Of a stretch of 64,000 nt of DNA, positions 18,555 through 27,647 are shown in pieces. The first letter of the stretch is position 1. Each line of letters begins with the position of its first letter. The stretch spans positions 2,418,001 through 2,482,000 of the forward strand of contig NZ_LR134363.1 of the NCBI RefSeq assembly GCF_900637295.1, given 5' to 3'. Made by a program: the position numbers and the translations under genes. The notes below the pieces were generated by a model. That model was not told where the DNA came from and searched no databases. It saw only the letters and a program-made list of their open reading frames with translations. Source of the stretch: Actinomyces slackii. Its GTDB lineage: Bacteria; Actinomycetota; Actinomycetes; Actinomycetales; Actinomycetaceae.

Positions 18555-18602
18555 CGTGATCCTCGGGGCAGGGCCGCCCCCACAAGGGCGGCGTGCGGGT
18601 GT

Positions 18603-18656
18603 GACGGGTATAGCGGGTGCAGCAGGTGCAGCGGGTATAGCGGGTGTAGCGAGTGC
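18603..18656. repeat. 9-bp tandem repeat, six units, in the pdxS leader
   Basis: Six consecutive 9-mers close to AGCGGGTRY (GACGGGTAT, AGCGGGTGC, AGCAGGTGC, AGCGGGTAT, AGCGGGTGT, AGCGAGTGC), 49 to 102 nt upstream of the pdxS start. The 18555-18792 gap holds no gene. Copy number could vary between strains. Confidence 0.8.
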
Positions 18657-18792
18657 GGAATGCCGGCGAGGCCGGGGACGGGCGGGGCATCGGAGGGTGA
18701 TCTCGCGGCGGCTCGGCCCGAGCCGCCCCGATGCTACTACCCGCCTGCCCGCTAGCCGCCCAGCCGCCGGCTGGTCCCGGCGCCGGCCGGGA

Positions 18793-20055
18793 TCAGTACT
18801 GGCCGAGGAAGACCTTGCGGGAGGAGGTGATCTCGGCCAGCAGCCGGCTCTCGCGCTGGGCGAAGTCAGGCTCGGCGTGGCCGTCGACGGCCTGCTGGCG
18901 CAGCTGGGCCAGTTGCGCGGAGGCCTTCTGGAAGCGAGCCATCGCCTGGGCCACCGCCGGTCCCTGCCAGCCGGCCCACTGCTTGGCCCGTCGCCGCCCC
19001 GAGCCCGTGGTGAGCATGGTGACCTCGGTGGGGAAGAACCAGCCGGCGCGCGCGTAGTCGGACAGCCGGGTGCGCATCGTCATCCGCTCGGCCCATCGCA
19101 GCCAGAAGACCATGCCGATGCACACCAGGAAGAGAGGGACCTCGACAAGCAGGTAGAGCAGCGCGGAGGAGCTGGCCACGCCGTTCCAGAAGGCGTGCAG
19201 GATGATGGCCCCCACGAGCCCCAGGGGCGTCCACCACACCCAGGCGGCCCTGGACCGGCTGCGGGCGGACAGCCCGATGGCCAGACCGGTGCAGGCCGTG
19301 AAGCTCACATGGGCGAAGGGGGAGAAGACTCCGCGGATGATGAAGACGTAGACCAGCATGTCGTTGTACTGGACGAAGTAGGAGATGTTCTCGGCGAAGG
19401 CGAATCCGGCGGCCACGACCGAGGCGTAGACGAGCCCATCCACGGCGCCGTTGAAGGTCCGGCGCCAGATGAGGAAGATGATGAGGACTCCCAGGCCCTT
19501 GGTCAGCTCCTCGATGATGGGGGCGGAGACCACCGCGGAGAAGAACATGGCGTCCTCGAGGTCGCCCGAGGATCCGGCAACCAGCCCCACGGTGGTGGTG
19601 TTGACCACCAGGGAGATGGCGGTGGAGACCCCCGCTCCCCACAGGAAGGCCACGGTCAGGGTGCTCCAGGGCTCGGGCTCCCAGCGGTCGATCCACCGCA
19701 CCACGGCGAGGACGATGACCAGGGGGATCATCGCCAGCAGGATGACCGAGGCCAGCTGAGCCAGGCTGGAGGCGGACAGCGAGACGATCCACAGCATGGC
19801 GATCAGCCCCAGGGAGCCCAGGGCGACCAGGACGATCCGCAGCACGTCGCGCCACGTGCCCCCGGTCGCCCCGGGGGCGCCCCAGTCCGGGGCCTGTCCC
19901 AGGGTGCCGGCCGGGGCATGGCCGGGCAGGGCCATCCCCCGCGCCCCCATCGCGCCCTCTGGGCGCCGGGAGGCTCCCGAGAGCACGGGCAGCTCGGCGC
20001 GCCGATAGCCCGGGCGCGGCGCCCAGGCTCCTGTTCCGGGTGGTGGTGCGCTCAT
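18793..20055 (-). CDS. PrsW-family intramembrane metalloprotease
   Basis: A 420-residue polytopic membrane protein. After a 65-residue Pro/Gly-rich cytoplasmic start come about eight membrane helices with the PrsW signatures [10 protein letters not shown] (Glu-Glu), [10 protein letters not shown] (Glu-Asn), [10 protein letters not shown] (His) and ILHAFWNG (His). These residues form the presumed metal site. The C-terminal 90 residues are soluble and helical. In Bacillus, PrsW cleaves an anti-sigma factor; no anti-sigma gene is visible here, so the substrate is unknown. It follows the pimA group on the same strand. Confidence 0.88.
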   Translation of the reverse strand: MSAPPPGTGAWAPRPGYRRAELPVLSGASRRPEGAMGARGMALPGHAPAGTLGQAPDWGAPGATGGTWRDVLRIVLVALGSLGLIAMLWIVSLSASSLAQLASVILLAMIPLVIVLAVVRWIDRWEPEPWSTLTVAFLWGAGVSTAISLVVNTTTVGLVAGSSGDLEDAMFFSAVVSAPIIEELTKGLGVLIIFLIWRRTFNGAVDGLVYASVVAAGFAFAENISYFVQYNDMLVYVFIIRGVFSPFAHVSFTACTGLAIGLSARSRSRAAWVWWTPLGLVGAIILHAFWNGVASSSALLYLLVEVPLFLVCIGMVFWLRWAERMTMRTRLSDYARAGWFFPTEVTMLTTGSGRRRAKQWAGWQGPAVAQAMARFQKASAQLAQLRQQAVDGHAEPDFAQRESRLLAEITSSRKVFLGQY

Positions 20056-20080
20056 GACTCCCTCTCACATGGCCGTCGGC

Positions 20081-20827
20081 TCATGGCCCTGTGGGCCCAG
20101 GGGCCGGCTCGGCGTCGTCGTCGGCATCGAAGGTCTGGGGCATGGGGGCCCGCCCGGCCAGGTGGAAGACCCGGACGATCAGGCTGGAGCGCAGGGCCCG
20201 TGCCTCACTGACATGGGTGTTGTGGAAACGGCGGGCCAGGACCAGCCGGCTGCACGCCCTGTCCAACCGTGCCAGAGCCTGGGCGCCGAGCGCATCGGTG
20301 AGCTCTGCCCGTGCCGGGACGTTCAGCACGGTGCGCAGCACCCGACTGAGATCGGATTCCAGGCCGGCTCGGTGGGCCGTTCGGCGCTGCTGGCCCGGAT
20401 GCGCCTCGCCCTGAGCACGGTGGCCACGGTGGCCGGGCTGGACCGGGGCATCTGCGGCATCTGGGGCATCGGCGGCATCGACTCGGGGGCCGGGATCCAG
20501 GCCGTCCTCCACGATGGGCCCCTCGGCGTCCAGGGCCTCGCAAGCGGCCCTGATCAGCAGCAGGCTGGAGGCGGGATCCAAGACGCCGCTGGCGGCCAGG
20601 TCGCAGGCCGCCTCGGCGCGGTAGGTGAGCTGGGCCTCCAGGGTCGCCCGGGAGCCCAGGACCTGCCGGTGGAGGCGGTCAACGCGCACCGCCATGACGT
20701 ACAGGGACCATCCGATGACCAGCAGGACGGGCAGGACGATGACCAGCACGCTCATCACAGTGGGCCAGGGACCATCGCCGAGGATCAAGGGCTGCAGGAG
20801 CGGGGCCTGGGTCCGGGGCGGGATCAT
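20081..20827 (-). CDS. Membrane protein, LemA-like architecture
   Basis: A 248-residue protein I cannot assign with certainty. One membrane helix (VMSVLVIVLPVLLVIGWSLYVMAV, about residues 24-47) is followed by a helical domain starting VDRLHRQVLGSRATLEAQL and ending with LARRFHNTHVSEARALRSSL. This arrangement resembles LemA proteins (membrane helix, first helix with VDxxW/xxQL, later Y/FN motif). The middle (about 105-150) is a low-complexity His/Arg/Ala insert. Its ATG overlaps the pimA stop by 4 bp, so it is coexpressed with the phosphatidylinositol mannoside genes. The acidic tail ends in Pro and Gly. Confidence 0.65.
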   Translation of the reverse strand: MIPPRTQAPLLQPLILGDGPWPTVMSVLVIVLPVLLVIGWSLYVMAVRVDRLHRQVLGSRATLEAQLTYRAEAACDLAASGVLDPASSLLLIRAACEALDAEGPIVEDGLDPGPRVDAADAPDAADAPVQPGHRGHRAQGEAHPGQQRRTAHRAGLESDLSRVLRTVLNVPARAELTDALGAQALARLDRACSRLVLARRFHNTHVSEARALRSSLIVRVFHLAGRAPMPQTFDADDDAEPAPGPTGP

Positions 20828-22011
20828 GTCTCCTCCTGGCGGGCGCGGCGGAGGCGGTCGAGCGCGGTGCCGGTCCTGGCCTCGGGAGCCCCCGGCGCCT
20901 GTGCAGTGGACAGGGCCATCTCATAGACGTCGAGGATCTCATCGGTCACGGCCGCCCAGTCGTAGCGGCCCACGATGGCGCTGGCCGCCCGGCCGCGCTC
21001 AATGGCCGCGGCCGGCTCGGTCAGGGTCTCGATGATGACGCGGGCCAGGTCCTGGCTGTCCCCGTTGCGGAAGAGCGCGCCGTAGCGGCCCTGGTCCAGG
21101 ACATCGGAGAAGGCTGTCAGATCCGAGGCGATGACGTGGGTTCCGGCGGCCATGGCCTCGATGAGGACGATGCCGAAGGACTCCCCCCCGGTCTGGGGGG
21201 CCACGTAGCAGGTTGCCGAGGCCAGCATGGCGGCCTTGTCCTCGTCGCTGATCCCGCCCAGGAAGGCCACGCAGTCGCCGTGGCTCTCCAGCTGCTCCCT
21301 GATGTGGAGGGCCTGGCCGCGCCCGGCGATGAGGAATCGCGCCCCGGCCACGGCGCGCAGGACGGCGGGGATGGCGCGGGCCAGAACGTCCAGGCCCTTG
21401 CGCGGCTCGTCCAGGCGCCCCAGGAAGGCGATGGTGGGGGCCTGCTCGGTGCCGGCGAAGCGGGGGTCGTCGCCGCGGGCCCGGGTGAAGGGCGCGGTGC
21501 GCACGCCGTTGGGGATGACCACGGCGTCGCCCCCGTGATACTGGATGAGGGTGCGCCGGGCCTCCTCGGAGACCGCGATGCGGGCGGTGAGCCTCTCCAT
21601 GAGCGGGACGGCCACCGGCGAGAGCAGCTCGCGGGCCAGGGACCGGTCCAGGGCGGCGTGGAAGGTGCCCACGACGGGGCACTGCGCGGCCTGGAGGGCG
21701 AGCATGCCCACGCTGGGCGTGATGGGCTCGTGGATATGGACGAGGTCGAAGTCGCCTGCCTCCAGCCAGCGCCGGGCGCGCCGGGCCACCAGGGCGCCGA
21801 AGTTCAGACGGGCCACGGAGCCGTTGTAGGGGATGGCGATGGCCTGCCCGGCGCTGGTGACCCATTCGGGCAGCTCTGTGTCCTCCGCCGCGGGGGCCAG
21901 GACCTGGACCTCATGGCCCCGCGACTGGAGCTCTCCGGCCAGGTCCATGACATGGGCCTGGACCCCGCCGTGGGCCTCGAAGGAGTAGGGGCACACGATC
22001 CCGATCCTCAT
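20824..22011 (-). CDS. pimA: Phosphatidylinositol alpha-mannosyltransferase
   Basis: A 395-residue GT4 glycosyltransferase that adds the first mannose from GDP-mannose to phosphatidylinositol at the inner face of the membrane. It starts MRIGIVCPYSFEAHGGVQAH, with VHIHEPITPSVGMLAL, FHAALDRS, VIPNGV, FLGRLDEPRKGLDVL and the nucleotide-sugar EX7E region ESFGIVLIEAMAAG. The start at 22011 overlaps the patA stop by 4 bp. The pgsA-patA-pimA order is the same as in mycobacteria. Confidence 0.93.
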   Translation of the reverse strand: MRIGIVCPYSFEAHGGVQAHVMDLAGELQSRGHEVQVLAPAAEDTELPEWVTSAGQAIAIPYNGSVARLNFGALVARRARRWLEAGDFDLVHIHEPITPSVGMLALQAAQCPVVGTFHAALDRSLARELLSPVAVPLMERLTARIAVSEEARRTLIQYHGGDAVVIPNGVRTAPFTRARGDDPRFAGTEQAPTIAFLGRLDEPRKGLDVLARAIPAVLRAVAGARFLIAGRGQALHIREQLESHGDCVAFLGGISDEDKAAMLASATCYVAPQTGGESFGIVLIEAMAAGTHVIASDLTAFSDVLDQGRYGALFRNGDSQDLARVIIETLTEPAAAIERGRAASAIVGRYDWAAVTDEILDVYEMALSTAQAPGAPEARTGTALDRLRRARQEET

Positions 22012-23051
22012 GCCCCCTCCTGGCCCGGCTCGTTCTTGACCATGGCGCTTTCCGCGCTCGCGTGCGACTCCTGCCGGCTGTCCCGGGCCCAGCCGCGGGC
22101 CAGCCGCTGCGGATCGAGGTCCTCGGTGAAGACGGGCTGGAGCATGTGCCAGTCCTGGGGGTGAGCGGCCAGCAGTGGTCCGAGCTCGCGCACCCAGGTA
22201 CGGGTGTGCTCGGCCACCCGATCGGGCCCGTCCTGGACACCGGGCACCGCCCTGATGGTCAGCACCAGCCCCCAGGGGGATCCGGCCCGACGACGGCGCT
22301 GGCCGGTCAGGCGCTCGTAGTGGATGGAGGCGACATACAGGGGCAGGTCGAGGTGCGCGGCGATCGCGGCGGGGCCGGCGGCCACGTAGGCGCTGTGCCC
22401 GCACAGCCGGGCCTCGATCCCCGCCGAGCTCAGGTCCCTGTCCGCCAGCAGGGCGATGGCGCAGTGCTCCTCGCGGGCGGCGCTCACCAGGCGGTCGAAG
22501 ACTCGCTCGCCACGGGCCTGGCCGATGATGCGCATGCCCAGGCCCTGACGGAAGGCAGTGAACTGCTCGAAGAGATCCGCCGGCTCGAGCCTCTCGGCGA
22601 CGGTGAGCACGGGCGCCAGCTCCCGGCAGGCCCAGGCGGCGGCCAGGTCCCAGTTGCCCGTGTGGCCCAGGGCCAGCACGACGCCGCCGCGGCGCAGATC
22701 CTCATGGAGGGCGGGGTCGGCATCGGCGCGCACGCGGGCCTGGAGCTGCTGCGGACCGATCCCCGGCAGGGCGAAGACCTCGTAGAAGTAGCGCATGTAG
22801 GAGCGCATGCCCGACCGTGAGGCCGCCCGCACCTGGGCGGGGCTGGCACCGGGAAGGACCCTGGACAGGTTGCGCTCGAGCTGGCCCACTCCGCTGCCCG
22901 TGCCGGCGCCGCCCAGCGCGCCGCGCAGGCGGTGGAGGCACCAGATGATGTCGCCCACGCCGTGGGCCAGGGCGTAGCCCACCGGGGCCGGGAGGCGGTG
23001 CGCATGCCTCCAGGCCATGCGATAGGCGTCCTGGACGCCGGGCCGCCTCAT
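22008..23051 (-). CDS. patA: Phosphatidylinositol mannoside acyltransferase
   Basis: A 347-residue acyltransferase of the LpxL/HtrB-like family with the catalytic H-x4-D motif in LALGHTGNWDLAA. The N-terminal region (YALAHGVGDIIWCLHRLRG) is the typical membrane-associated start. In mycobacteria PatA puts an acyl chain on the mannose of PIM. The ATG at 23051 overlaps the pgsA stop by 4 bp, and its stop overlaps pimA by 4 bp, so the three are tightly coupled. Confidence 0.9.
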   Translation of the reverse strand: MRRPGVQDAYRMAWRHAHRLPAPVGYALAHGVGDIIWCLHRLRGALGGAGTGSGVGQLERNLSRVLPGASPAQVRAASRSGMRSYMRYFYEVFALPGIGPQQLQARVRADADPALHEDLRRGGVVLALGHTGNWDLAAAWACRELAPVLTVAERLEPADLFEQFTAFRQGLGMRIIGQARGERVFDRLVSAAREEHCAIALLADRDLSSAGIEARLCGHSAYVAAGPAAIAAHLDLPLYVASIHYERLTGQRRRRAGSPWGLVLTIRAVPGVQDGPDRVAEHTRTWVRELGPLLAAHPQDWHMLQPVFTEDLDPQRLARGWARDSRQESHASAESAMVKNEPGQEGA

Positions 23052-23704
23052 GCCCGCTCCCCGCCTGGCATCGCCCCGGCGCGCTCCTGGGCCAGGGCCT
23101 GGGAGCGCACGACGACGATGCGCTGGATCACCGTCACGGCGCTGGCCGCGGCCACCAGGGCCAGTCCCGCGCTGAGCACCCAGGCCGGCGCGCCCAGTCC
23201 GACCGCCAGGATCGCGACGCCGATGATGACAAGCCGATCGGTGCGCTCGGCGATGCCCACCGAGGCGGTGGCTCCGATGGACTCCGCCCGCGCCCTGGCA
23301 TAGGGGACGGCTGCGACCAGGACGACGCAGACCACCCCCAGGCTCACCGTCGTGGTGCGCAGGGCGCCGTCGGCCAGGTGGAGTGCGGCCCACACGATGA
23401 GGGAGCCGAAGATCGCGCCGTCGGCCAGGCGGTCCATGGTCGAGTCCAGGAAGGCGCCGAACTGCGAGGTCCGTCCGGTGGCGCGGGCGAGAATCCCGTC
23501 GCATGAGTCGGCGGCCAGCAGCGCGGCCAGCAGCGGGGGCGCCAGGAGGAACCGCCCCTGGGGCAGGGTGGACACGGCCGCGCCCACCGTCAGCACCGTG
23601 CCGGCCACGGTGAGCATGTTGGGGGTGACCCCCGCCCTGGCCAGGGCCAGGGCGGGCCGGGTGAACAGGGCCGTGCTCAGGCCCCGTCCGTGCTGTCCGA
23701 GCAT
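23048..23704 (-). CDS. pgsA: CDP-alcohol phosphatidyltransferase (phosphatidylinositol phosphate synthase)
   Basis: A 218-residue membrane enzyme. The CDP-alcohol phosphotransferase signature is complete (DSCDGILAR, then G-x3-D-x3-D in GAFLDSTMD). From its place before patA and pimA it should make phosphatidylinositol phosphate from CDP-diacylglycerol and inositol phosphate, as mycobacterial PgsA1 does. The ATG at 23704 has GAGG 6 nt upstream. A 10-bp tandem repeat lies just upstream, in the 109-bp gap after the HIT gene. Confidence 0.92.
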   Translation of the reverse strand: MLGQHGRGLSTALFTRPALALARAGVTPNMLTVAGTVLTVGAAVSTLPQGRFLLAPPLLAALLAADSCDGILARATGRTSQFGAFLDSTMDRLADGAIFGSLIVWAALHLADGALRTTTVSLGVVCVVLVAAVPYARARAESIGATASVGIAERTDRLVIIGVAILAVGLGAPAWVLSAGLALVAAASAVTVIQRIVVVRSQALAQERAGAMPGGERA

Positions 23705-23720
23705 GTGCTGCCTCGTCGGT

Positions 23721-23769
23721 CGGGGTTGGTCGGGGTTGGTCGGGGTTGGTCGGGGTTGATCAGGGTTGG
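23721..23769. repeat. 10-bp tandem repeat upstream of pgsA
   Basis: Three exact copies of CGGGGTTGGT (23721-23750) followed by the variants CGGGGTTGAT and CAGGGTTGGA, 17 to 65 nt before the pgsA start. It occupies the only sizeable gap in the thrS-to-pimA operon. Confidence 0.85.
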
Positions 23770-23813
23770 ACTGTCAGGCGGGCCGGCGGCCCGCGAGGAT
23801 GGCCTGGCGCCGC

Positions 23814-24398
23814 TCAGCCCGGCCCAGCGGCGCCGGGGGCCGTGTCCCAGGCCTGGGCGAGCATGTCGCGCTGAGTGCCCAGGAGCTGGGGGACGGGCTT
23901 GGTGCGTCCGATGATGGGCATGAAGTTCGCATCCCCCTGCCACCTGGGCACGATGTGCTGGTGGAGGTGCGCGGCGATGCCGGCGCCGGCCACCTCGCCC
24001 TGATTCATCCCCAGGTTGAAGCCGTGGGGGCGCGAGACCGAGCGCACCACCTCCATGGCCCGCGCGGTCAGCTCGCCGATCTCCGCCCGCTCATCCTCGC
24101 TGGCCTCGGTGTAGTCGGAGATGTGCCGGTAGGGGCACACCAGGAGGTGACCGGTGTTGTAGGGGTAGAGGTTCATGATGACATAGGCGCTCAGGCCGCG
24201 ATGGACGATCAGCGCCTCAGCGTCGGCCTGCTGGGGCCCGATGCAGAAGGGGCACTGGGAGGGGGTGTCATCAGCGGGCTTGTTCTGCCCGCCGATGTAG
24301 ACCATGCGGTGGGGCGTCCACAGCCTCTGGAAGGCCGCCGGAGCGCCCTCGTGGTAGGGGGGCTCCTCGACCAGGGGCGGGTCGGGCCGCTCAGTCAC
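23814..24398 (-). CDS. HIT-family hydrolase / AP4A phosphorylase-like
   Basis: A 194-residue histidine-triad protein. The active-site motif [10 protein letters not shown] is intact, and CPFC at about residue 49-52 is a likely zinc site half. M. tuberculosis Rv2613c, in the same place between thrS and pgsA1, is an AP4A phosphorylase, so dinucleoside polyphosphate breakdown is the likely role. The gene overlaps the thrS end by 8 bp. Confidence 0.9.
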   Translation of the reverse strand: MTERPDPPLVEEPPYHEGAPAAFQRLWTPHRMVYIGGQNKPADDTPSQCPFCIGPQQADAEALIVHRGLSAYVIMNLYPYNTGHLLVCPYRHISDYTEASEDERAEIGELTARAMEVVRSVSRPHGFNLGMNQGEVAGAGIAAHLHQHIVPRWQGDANFMPIIGRTKPVPQLLGTQRDMLAQAWDTAPGAAGPG

Positions 24399-26442
24399 GG
24401 CTGAGCCTCTCCCCCGCCGGGTCGTTGACGCGCCGGGCGATCACCGAGGCGATGTGCTCCACGGCCCGGCCCACGGGCACGCCATTGGTCTGCTCCCCGT
24501 CGCGGAAGCGGAAGGACACGGCGCCGGCCTGGGCGTCCTCTCCACCCGCGATCAGCGTGAAGGGGATCTTGTCCTTGGAGGCGTTGCGGATCTTCTTGCC
24601 GAAGCGGTCGTCGGACAGGTCGGCCTCCACCCTGACCCCGCGGGCGCGCAGCTGCTCGGCCACCTCGCGCACGTAGTCGTCGAAGGCCTCGGCCACGGGG
24701 ATGAGGCGGACCTGGACGGGAGCCAGCCAGGCCGGGAAGGCGCCCGCGTAGTGCTCGGTGAGCACCCCGATGAAGCGCTCGACGGACCCGAGCTTGGCCG
24801 AGTGCAGCATGATGGGGCGCTGATGCGTGCCATCGGAGGCGGTGTACTCCAGGTCGAAGCGCTCGGGCTGGTTGAAGTCGTACTGGACCGTCGACATCTG
24901 CCAGGTCCGCCCAATGGCATCCTTGACCTGGACGGAGACCTTGGGCCCGTAGAAGGCCGCGCCCCCGGGGTCGGGAACGACGGTCAGGCCGGAGGCGTCG
25001 CAGGCCTCCTTCAGGGCCGCGGTGGCCACCGCCCAGTCCTGGTCGGAGCCGATGAACTTGTCCTTCTTGGCGCCGTCCTCATCGCGGGTGGACAGCTCCA
25101 GGTAGAAGTCGGTCAGGCCGAAGTCCTGGAGGATGGAGATGAAGAAGGCGATCTGGGCCTTGATCTCCTGCCCGGCCTGCTCGGTGGTGCAGTAGGTGTG
25201 GGAGTCGTCCTGGGTGAATCCGCGCATGCGGGTCAGGCCGTGGACCACTCCGGACTTCTCGTAGCGGTAGTCGTGCCCCATCTCGAAGAAGCGCAGGGGC
25301 AGCTCGCGGTATGAGCGCCCCCGGGAGCGGAAGATGAGATTGTGCATGGGGCAGTTCATGGCCTTGAGGTAGTACTCCTGGCCGGCCTTGGTGATGTTGC
25401 CCGCCTCGTCGCGCTCCTCATCGGCGAGCATGGGCGGGAACATGGTGTCCGCGTAGTAGGGCAGGTGGCCCGAGGTGTGGAACAGCCCGCCCTTGGAGAT
25501 CTCGGGGGTGTGGACGAAGTCGAAGCCGTACTCGCGGTGGCGGGCGATGACATGGCTCTCGATCTCGTGGCGCAGCATCGCTCCCTTGGGGTGGAAGACG
25601 ACCAGGCCGGGGCCGATCTCCTCGGGGAAGGAGAAGAGGTCGAGCTCGGCGCCGAGCTTGCGGTGGTCGCGCCGCTCGGCCTCCTTGATGCGCTCCTGGT
25701 AGGCCTTGAGCTCCTCCTTGGTGGCCCAGGCGGTGCCGTAGATGCGCTGCAGCGAGTCCCCGGACTGGTCTCCCTTCCAGTAGGCGGAGGAGGACTTGGT
25801 CAGGGCGAAGCCCATCCCGATATGCCGGGTCGAGGGCAGGTGGGGGCCGCGGCACAGGTCGCTCCAGGCGACGCTGCCATCGCGCCGGACGTTGTCATAC
25901 ACGGTCAGGCCCCCCGAGCCGACCTCCACCGAGGCGCCCTCGGCCCCGGCGCCCTTGGTGGTGATGAGCTCGAGCTTGTAGGGCTGGTCCGCCAGCTCGA
26001 CGGCGCCCTGGGCCTCGGTGATCTCGCGGCGCACGAAGCGCTGGCCCTCCTTGACGATGCGCTTCATGCGCTTGTCGATCTCGCGCATCATCTCGGGGGT
26101 CACGGCGTCGATATTGCCGAAGTCGTAGTAGAAGCCATCGGTGATGAAGGGTCCGATGCCCAGGTTGACCTCGGGGAACATCTCCTGGACGGCCTGGGCC
26201 ATGACATGGGTGGCGCTGTGGCGCAGGATGTCCAGGCCGTCGGGCGAGTCGATGGTGATGGGCTCAACGGCCGCACCGGCCGGGATCGGGCGCTCCAGGT
26301 CCCAGGGCTCGCCGTTGACGCGCATGGCCACCACCCCGGCCCTGATCGCCTCCTGCCCGAACAGGGCCGTGCCCGTGGTCCCCGGCTCGATGCTCCTGAC
26401 CAGGCCGTCGAGGGTGATGTCACAGGTGGGCTGGGCTTCCAC
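24391..26442 (-). CDS. thrS: Threonyl-tRNA synthetase
   Basis: A 683-residue class II synthetase. Order: short N-terminal TGS-like domain, editing domain with [16 protein letters not shown] and a conserved Cys-containing [13 protein letters not shown], catalytic core with motif 2 region ([24 protein letters not shown]) and motif 3 ([17 protein letters not shown]), and the anticodon-binding domain ([30 protein letters not shown]). GTG at 26442 is chosen because AAGGAG lies 8 nt upstream; upstream in-frame ATGs at 26463 and 26481 lack a site. It sits 77 nt downstream of femX1, in the same operon. Confidence 0.95.
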   Translation of the reverse strand: MEAQPTCDITLDGLVRSIEPGTTGTALFGQEAIRAGVVAMRVNGEPWDLERPIPAGAAVEPITIDSPDGLDILRHSATHVMAQAVQEMFPEVNLGIGPFITDGFYYDFGNIDAVTPEMMREIDKRMKRIVKEGQRFVRREITEAQGAVELADQPYKLELITTKGAGAEGASVEVGSGGLTVYDNVRRDGSVAWSDLCRGPHLPSTRHIGMGFALTKSSSAYWKGDQSGDSLQRIYGTAWATKEELKAYQERIKEAERRDHRKLGAELDLFSFPEEIGPGLVVFHPKGAMLRHEIESHVIARHREYGFDFVHTPEISKGGLFHTSGHLPYYADTMFPPMLADEERDEAGNITKAGQEYYLKAMNCPMHNLIFRSRGRSYRELPLRFFEMGHDYRYEKSGVVHGLTRMRGFTQDDSHTYCTTEQAGQEIKAQIAFFISILQDFGLTDFYLELSTRDEDGAKKDKFIGSDQDWAVATAALKEACDASGLTVVPDPGGAAFYGPKVSVQVKDAIGRTWQMSTVQYDFNQPERFDLEYTASDGTHQRPIMLHSAKLGSVERFIGVLTEHYAGAFPAWLAPVQVRLIPVAEAFDDYVREVAEQLRARGVRVEADLSDDRFGKKIRNASKDKIPFTLIAGGEDAQAGAVSFRFRDGEQTNGVPVGRAVEHIASVIARRVNDPAGERLSRD

Positions 26443-26519
26443 GCGCTTGTCTCCTTGGGTCATGGGGTGCTGCACCAGCACCCTGGCTTGGCCCTGAGTC
26501 TAACCGGGAGCGCCGCGAG

Positions 26520-27647
26520 TCAGTCGACCTGCTCGCCGCCCCGGGAGCGCAGTGCATCACGCATCCGCTTGGCACTGACCAGCCCCCGGTAGACCACCCG
26601 GGAGACCGGCACGTCCCAGGCGCCGTCGACCTCGGTGACGTGCTGGGCGTAGCGCTTCTTGTACTGCCCCACCGTGTAGAGCTCGGGCACGCGCGTGGAG
26701 CCGGCGCCCATGAGGTCCAGTCCGCGGTAGCCCTCCTGGGCCAGGGCGCAGGCGGCCCACCAGTCCAGGGCCTCGGCCCCGCGGAAGGATCGCGAGGCGT
26801 TGGACGAGGCGCCGTAGTAGGCCACGGAGTCCTTGCCGGAGGTCAGGATGAGGTCCCAGGCGTGGGGCACCCCGTCCTGGCGCAGGACGAAGAGCCGGGC
26901 GTGCTCGGGGCCCAGGGAGGTCAGCATGGTCCAGTAGACCTCGGAGCCGTGGGGCGAGAAGCCGTCGCGCTCGGCGGTCTCGCGCAGCACCTCGTAGACC
27001 TCCTCGAAGGCCTGGCGGTCCAGCCCGGTCTCGTCGCTGATCGTGCAGCCGGCCTCGCGGGCCACCCTCTCGGCGCGCTTGACGGCGCGGCGCCCGTCCT
27101 TGGGCATGGCGGCCGCGATCGCCTCTGGGGTCTTGGGGGTCAGGTCGATGACATAGGTGCGGTCATAGGTGATGGTCGAGATGAGCTCGCGAAGATCCTT
27201 GGCGCCGTAGCGGGCGTGCATGCGGATGAACCGGATCGAGCGGTCCCGGCGCTTGACCTCCATGCGCAGGAGCTCGCGCAGATGCGCCTCGCGCTGGGGG
27301 GACTGCTCCTTGAGCCAGACCGGACCGTGCTTGGCCCACAGGAAGGCCTGGCCGGCCAGCTCGTAGCGGTACAGGGCGATGGCGGCCACGGGCTTGCCGC
27401 CGTCCTCGTAGAGGTAGCGGCCCCACAGGCGGCGCCCCAGGGCCTCCTCGAAGCGCTGCCAGCACTCGGCCTGCTCCACGGGCATCGGGCTGTTGCCCAC
27501 GGCGATGCGCATCTCGCGCCCGTCGACGGCACGCAGGGTCTCCGAGCGTCCGGGGGTTGACAGTGCCCTGGGGACCGCCGGGCGCTGGGCTGCGCCGCCC
27601 TGGGAGGCGGGGCGGGGCGAGGACTGCGAGGGACTGTGCGTGGACAT
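26520..27647 (-). CDS. FemAB/FemX-type peptidoglycan bridge aminoacyltransferase, copy 1
   Basis: A 375-residue member of the FemAB family, which transfers an amino acid from aminoacyl-tRNA to the peptidoglycan stem peptide. Two GNAT-like halves are visible: CWQRFEEALGRRLWGRYLY, FLWAKHGPVWL, MPKDGRRAVKRAERVA, RETAERDGFSPHG, SLGPEHARLFVLR, YYGASSNASRSFRGAEAL and GLDLMGAGST. A low-complexity Ser/Pro start of about 40 residues precedes. Its ATG follows directly on the TGA of the ATP-grasp gene (TGAATG), so the two are coupled. A paralogue lies at 36270-37340. The amino acid added is unknown; neighbouring thrS is suggestive only. Confidence 0.88.
   Translation of the reverse strand: MSTHSPSQSSPRPASQGGAAQRPAVPRALSTPGRSETLRAVDGREMRIAVGNSPMPVEQAECWQRFEEALGRRLWGRYLYEDGGKPVAAIALYRYELAGQAFLWAKHGPVWLKEQSPQREAHLRELLRMEVKRRDRSIRFIRMHARYGAKDLRELISTITYDRTYVIDLTPKTPEAIAAAMPKDGRRAVKRAERVAREAGCTISDETGLDRQAFEEVYEVLRETAERDGFSPHGSEVYWTMLTSLGPEHARLFVLRQDGVPHAWDLILTSGKDSVAYYGASSNASRSFRGAEALDWWAACALAQEGYRGLDLMGAGSTRVPELYTVGQYKKRYAQHVTEVDGAWDVPVSRVVYRGLVSAKRMRDALRSRGGEQVD

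Noticed and set aside
18603-18656. CRISPR-like array
   Set aside because: The units are contiguous 9-mers with no spacers; the same holds for the arrays at 23721 and 58332.
26443-26519. T-box or riboswitch before thrS
   Set aside because: Only 77 nt separate femX1 and thrS, and no T-box sequence is visible.
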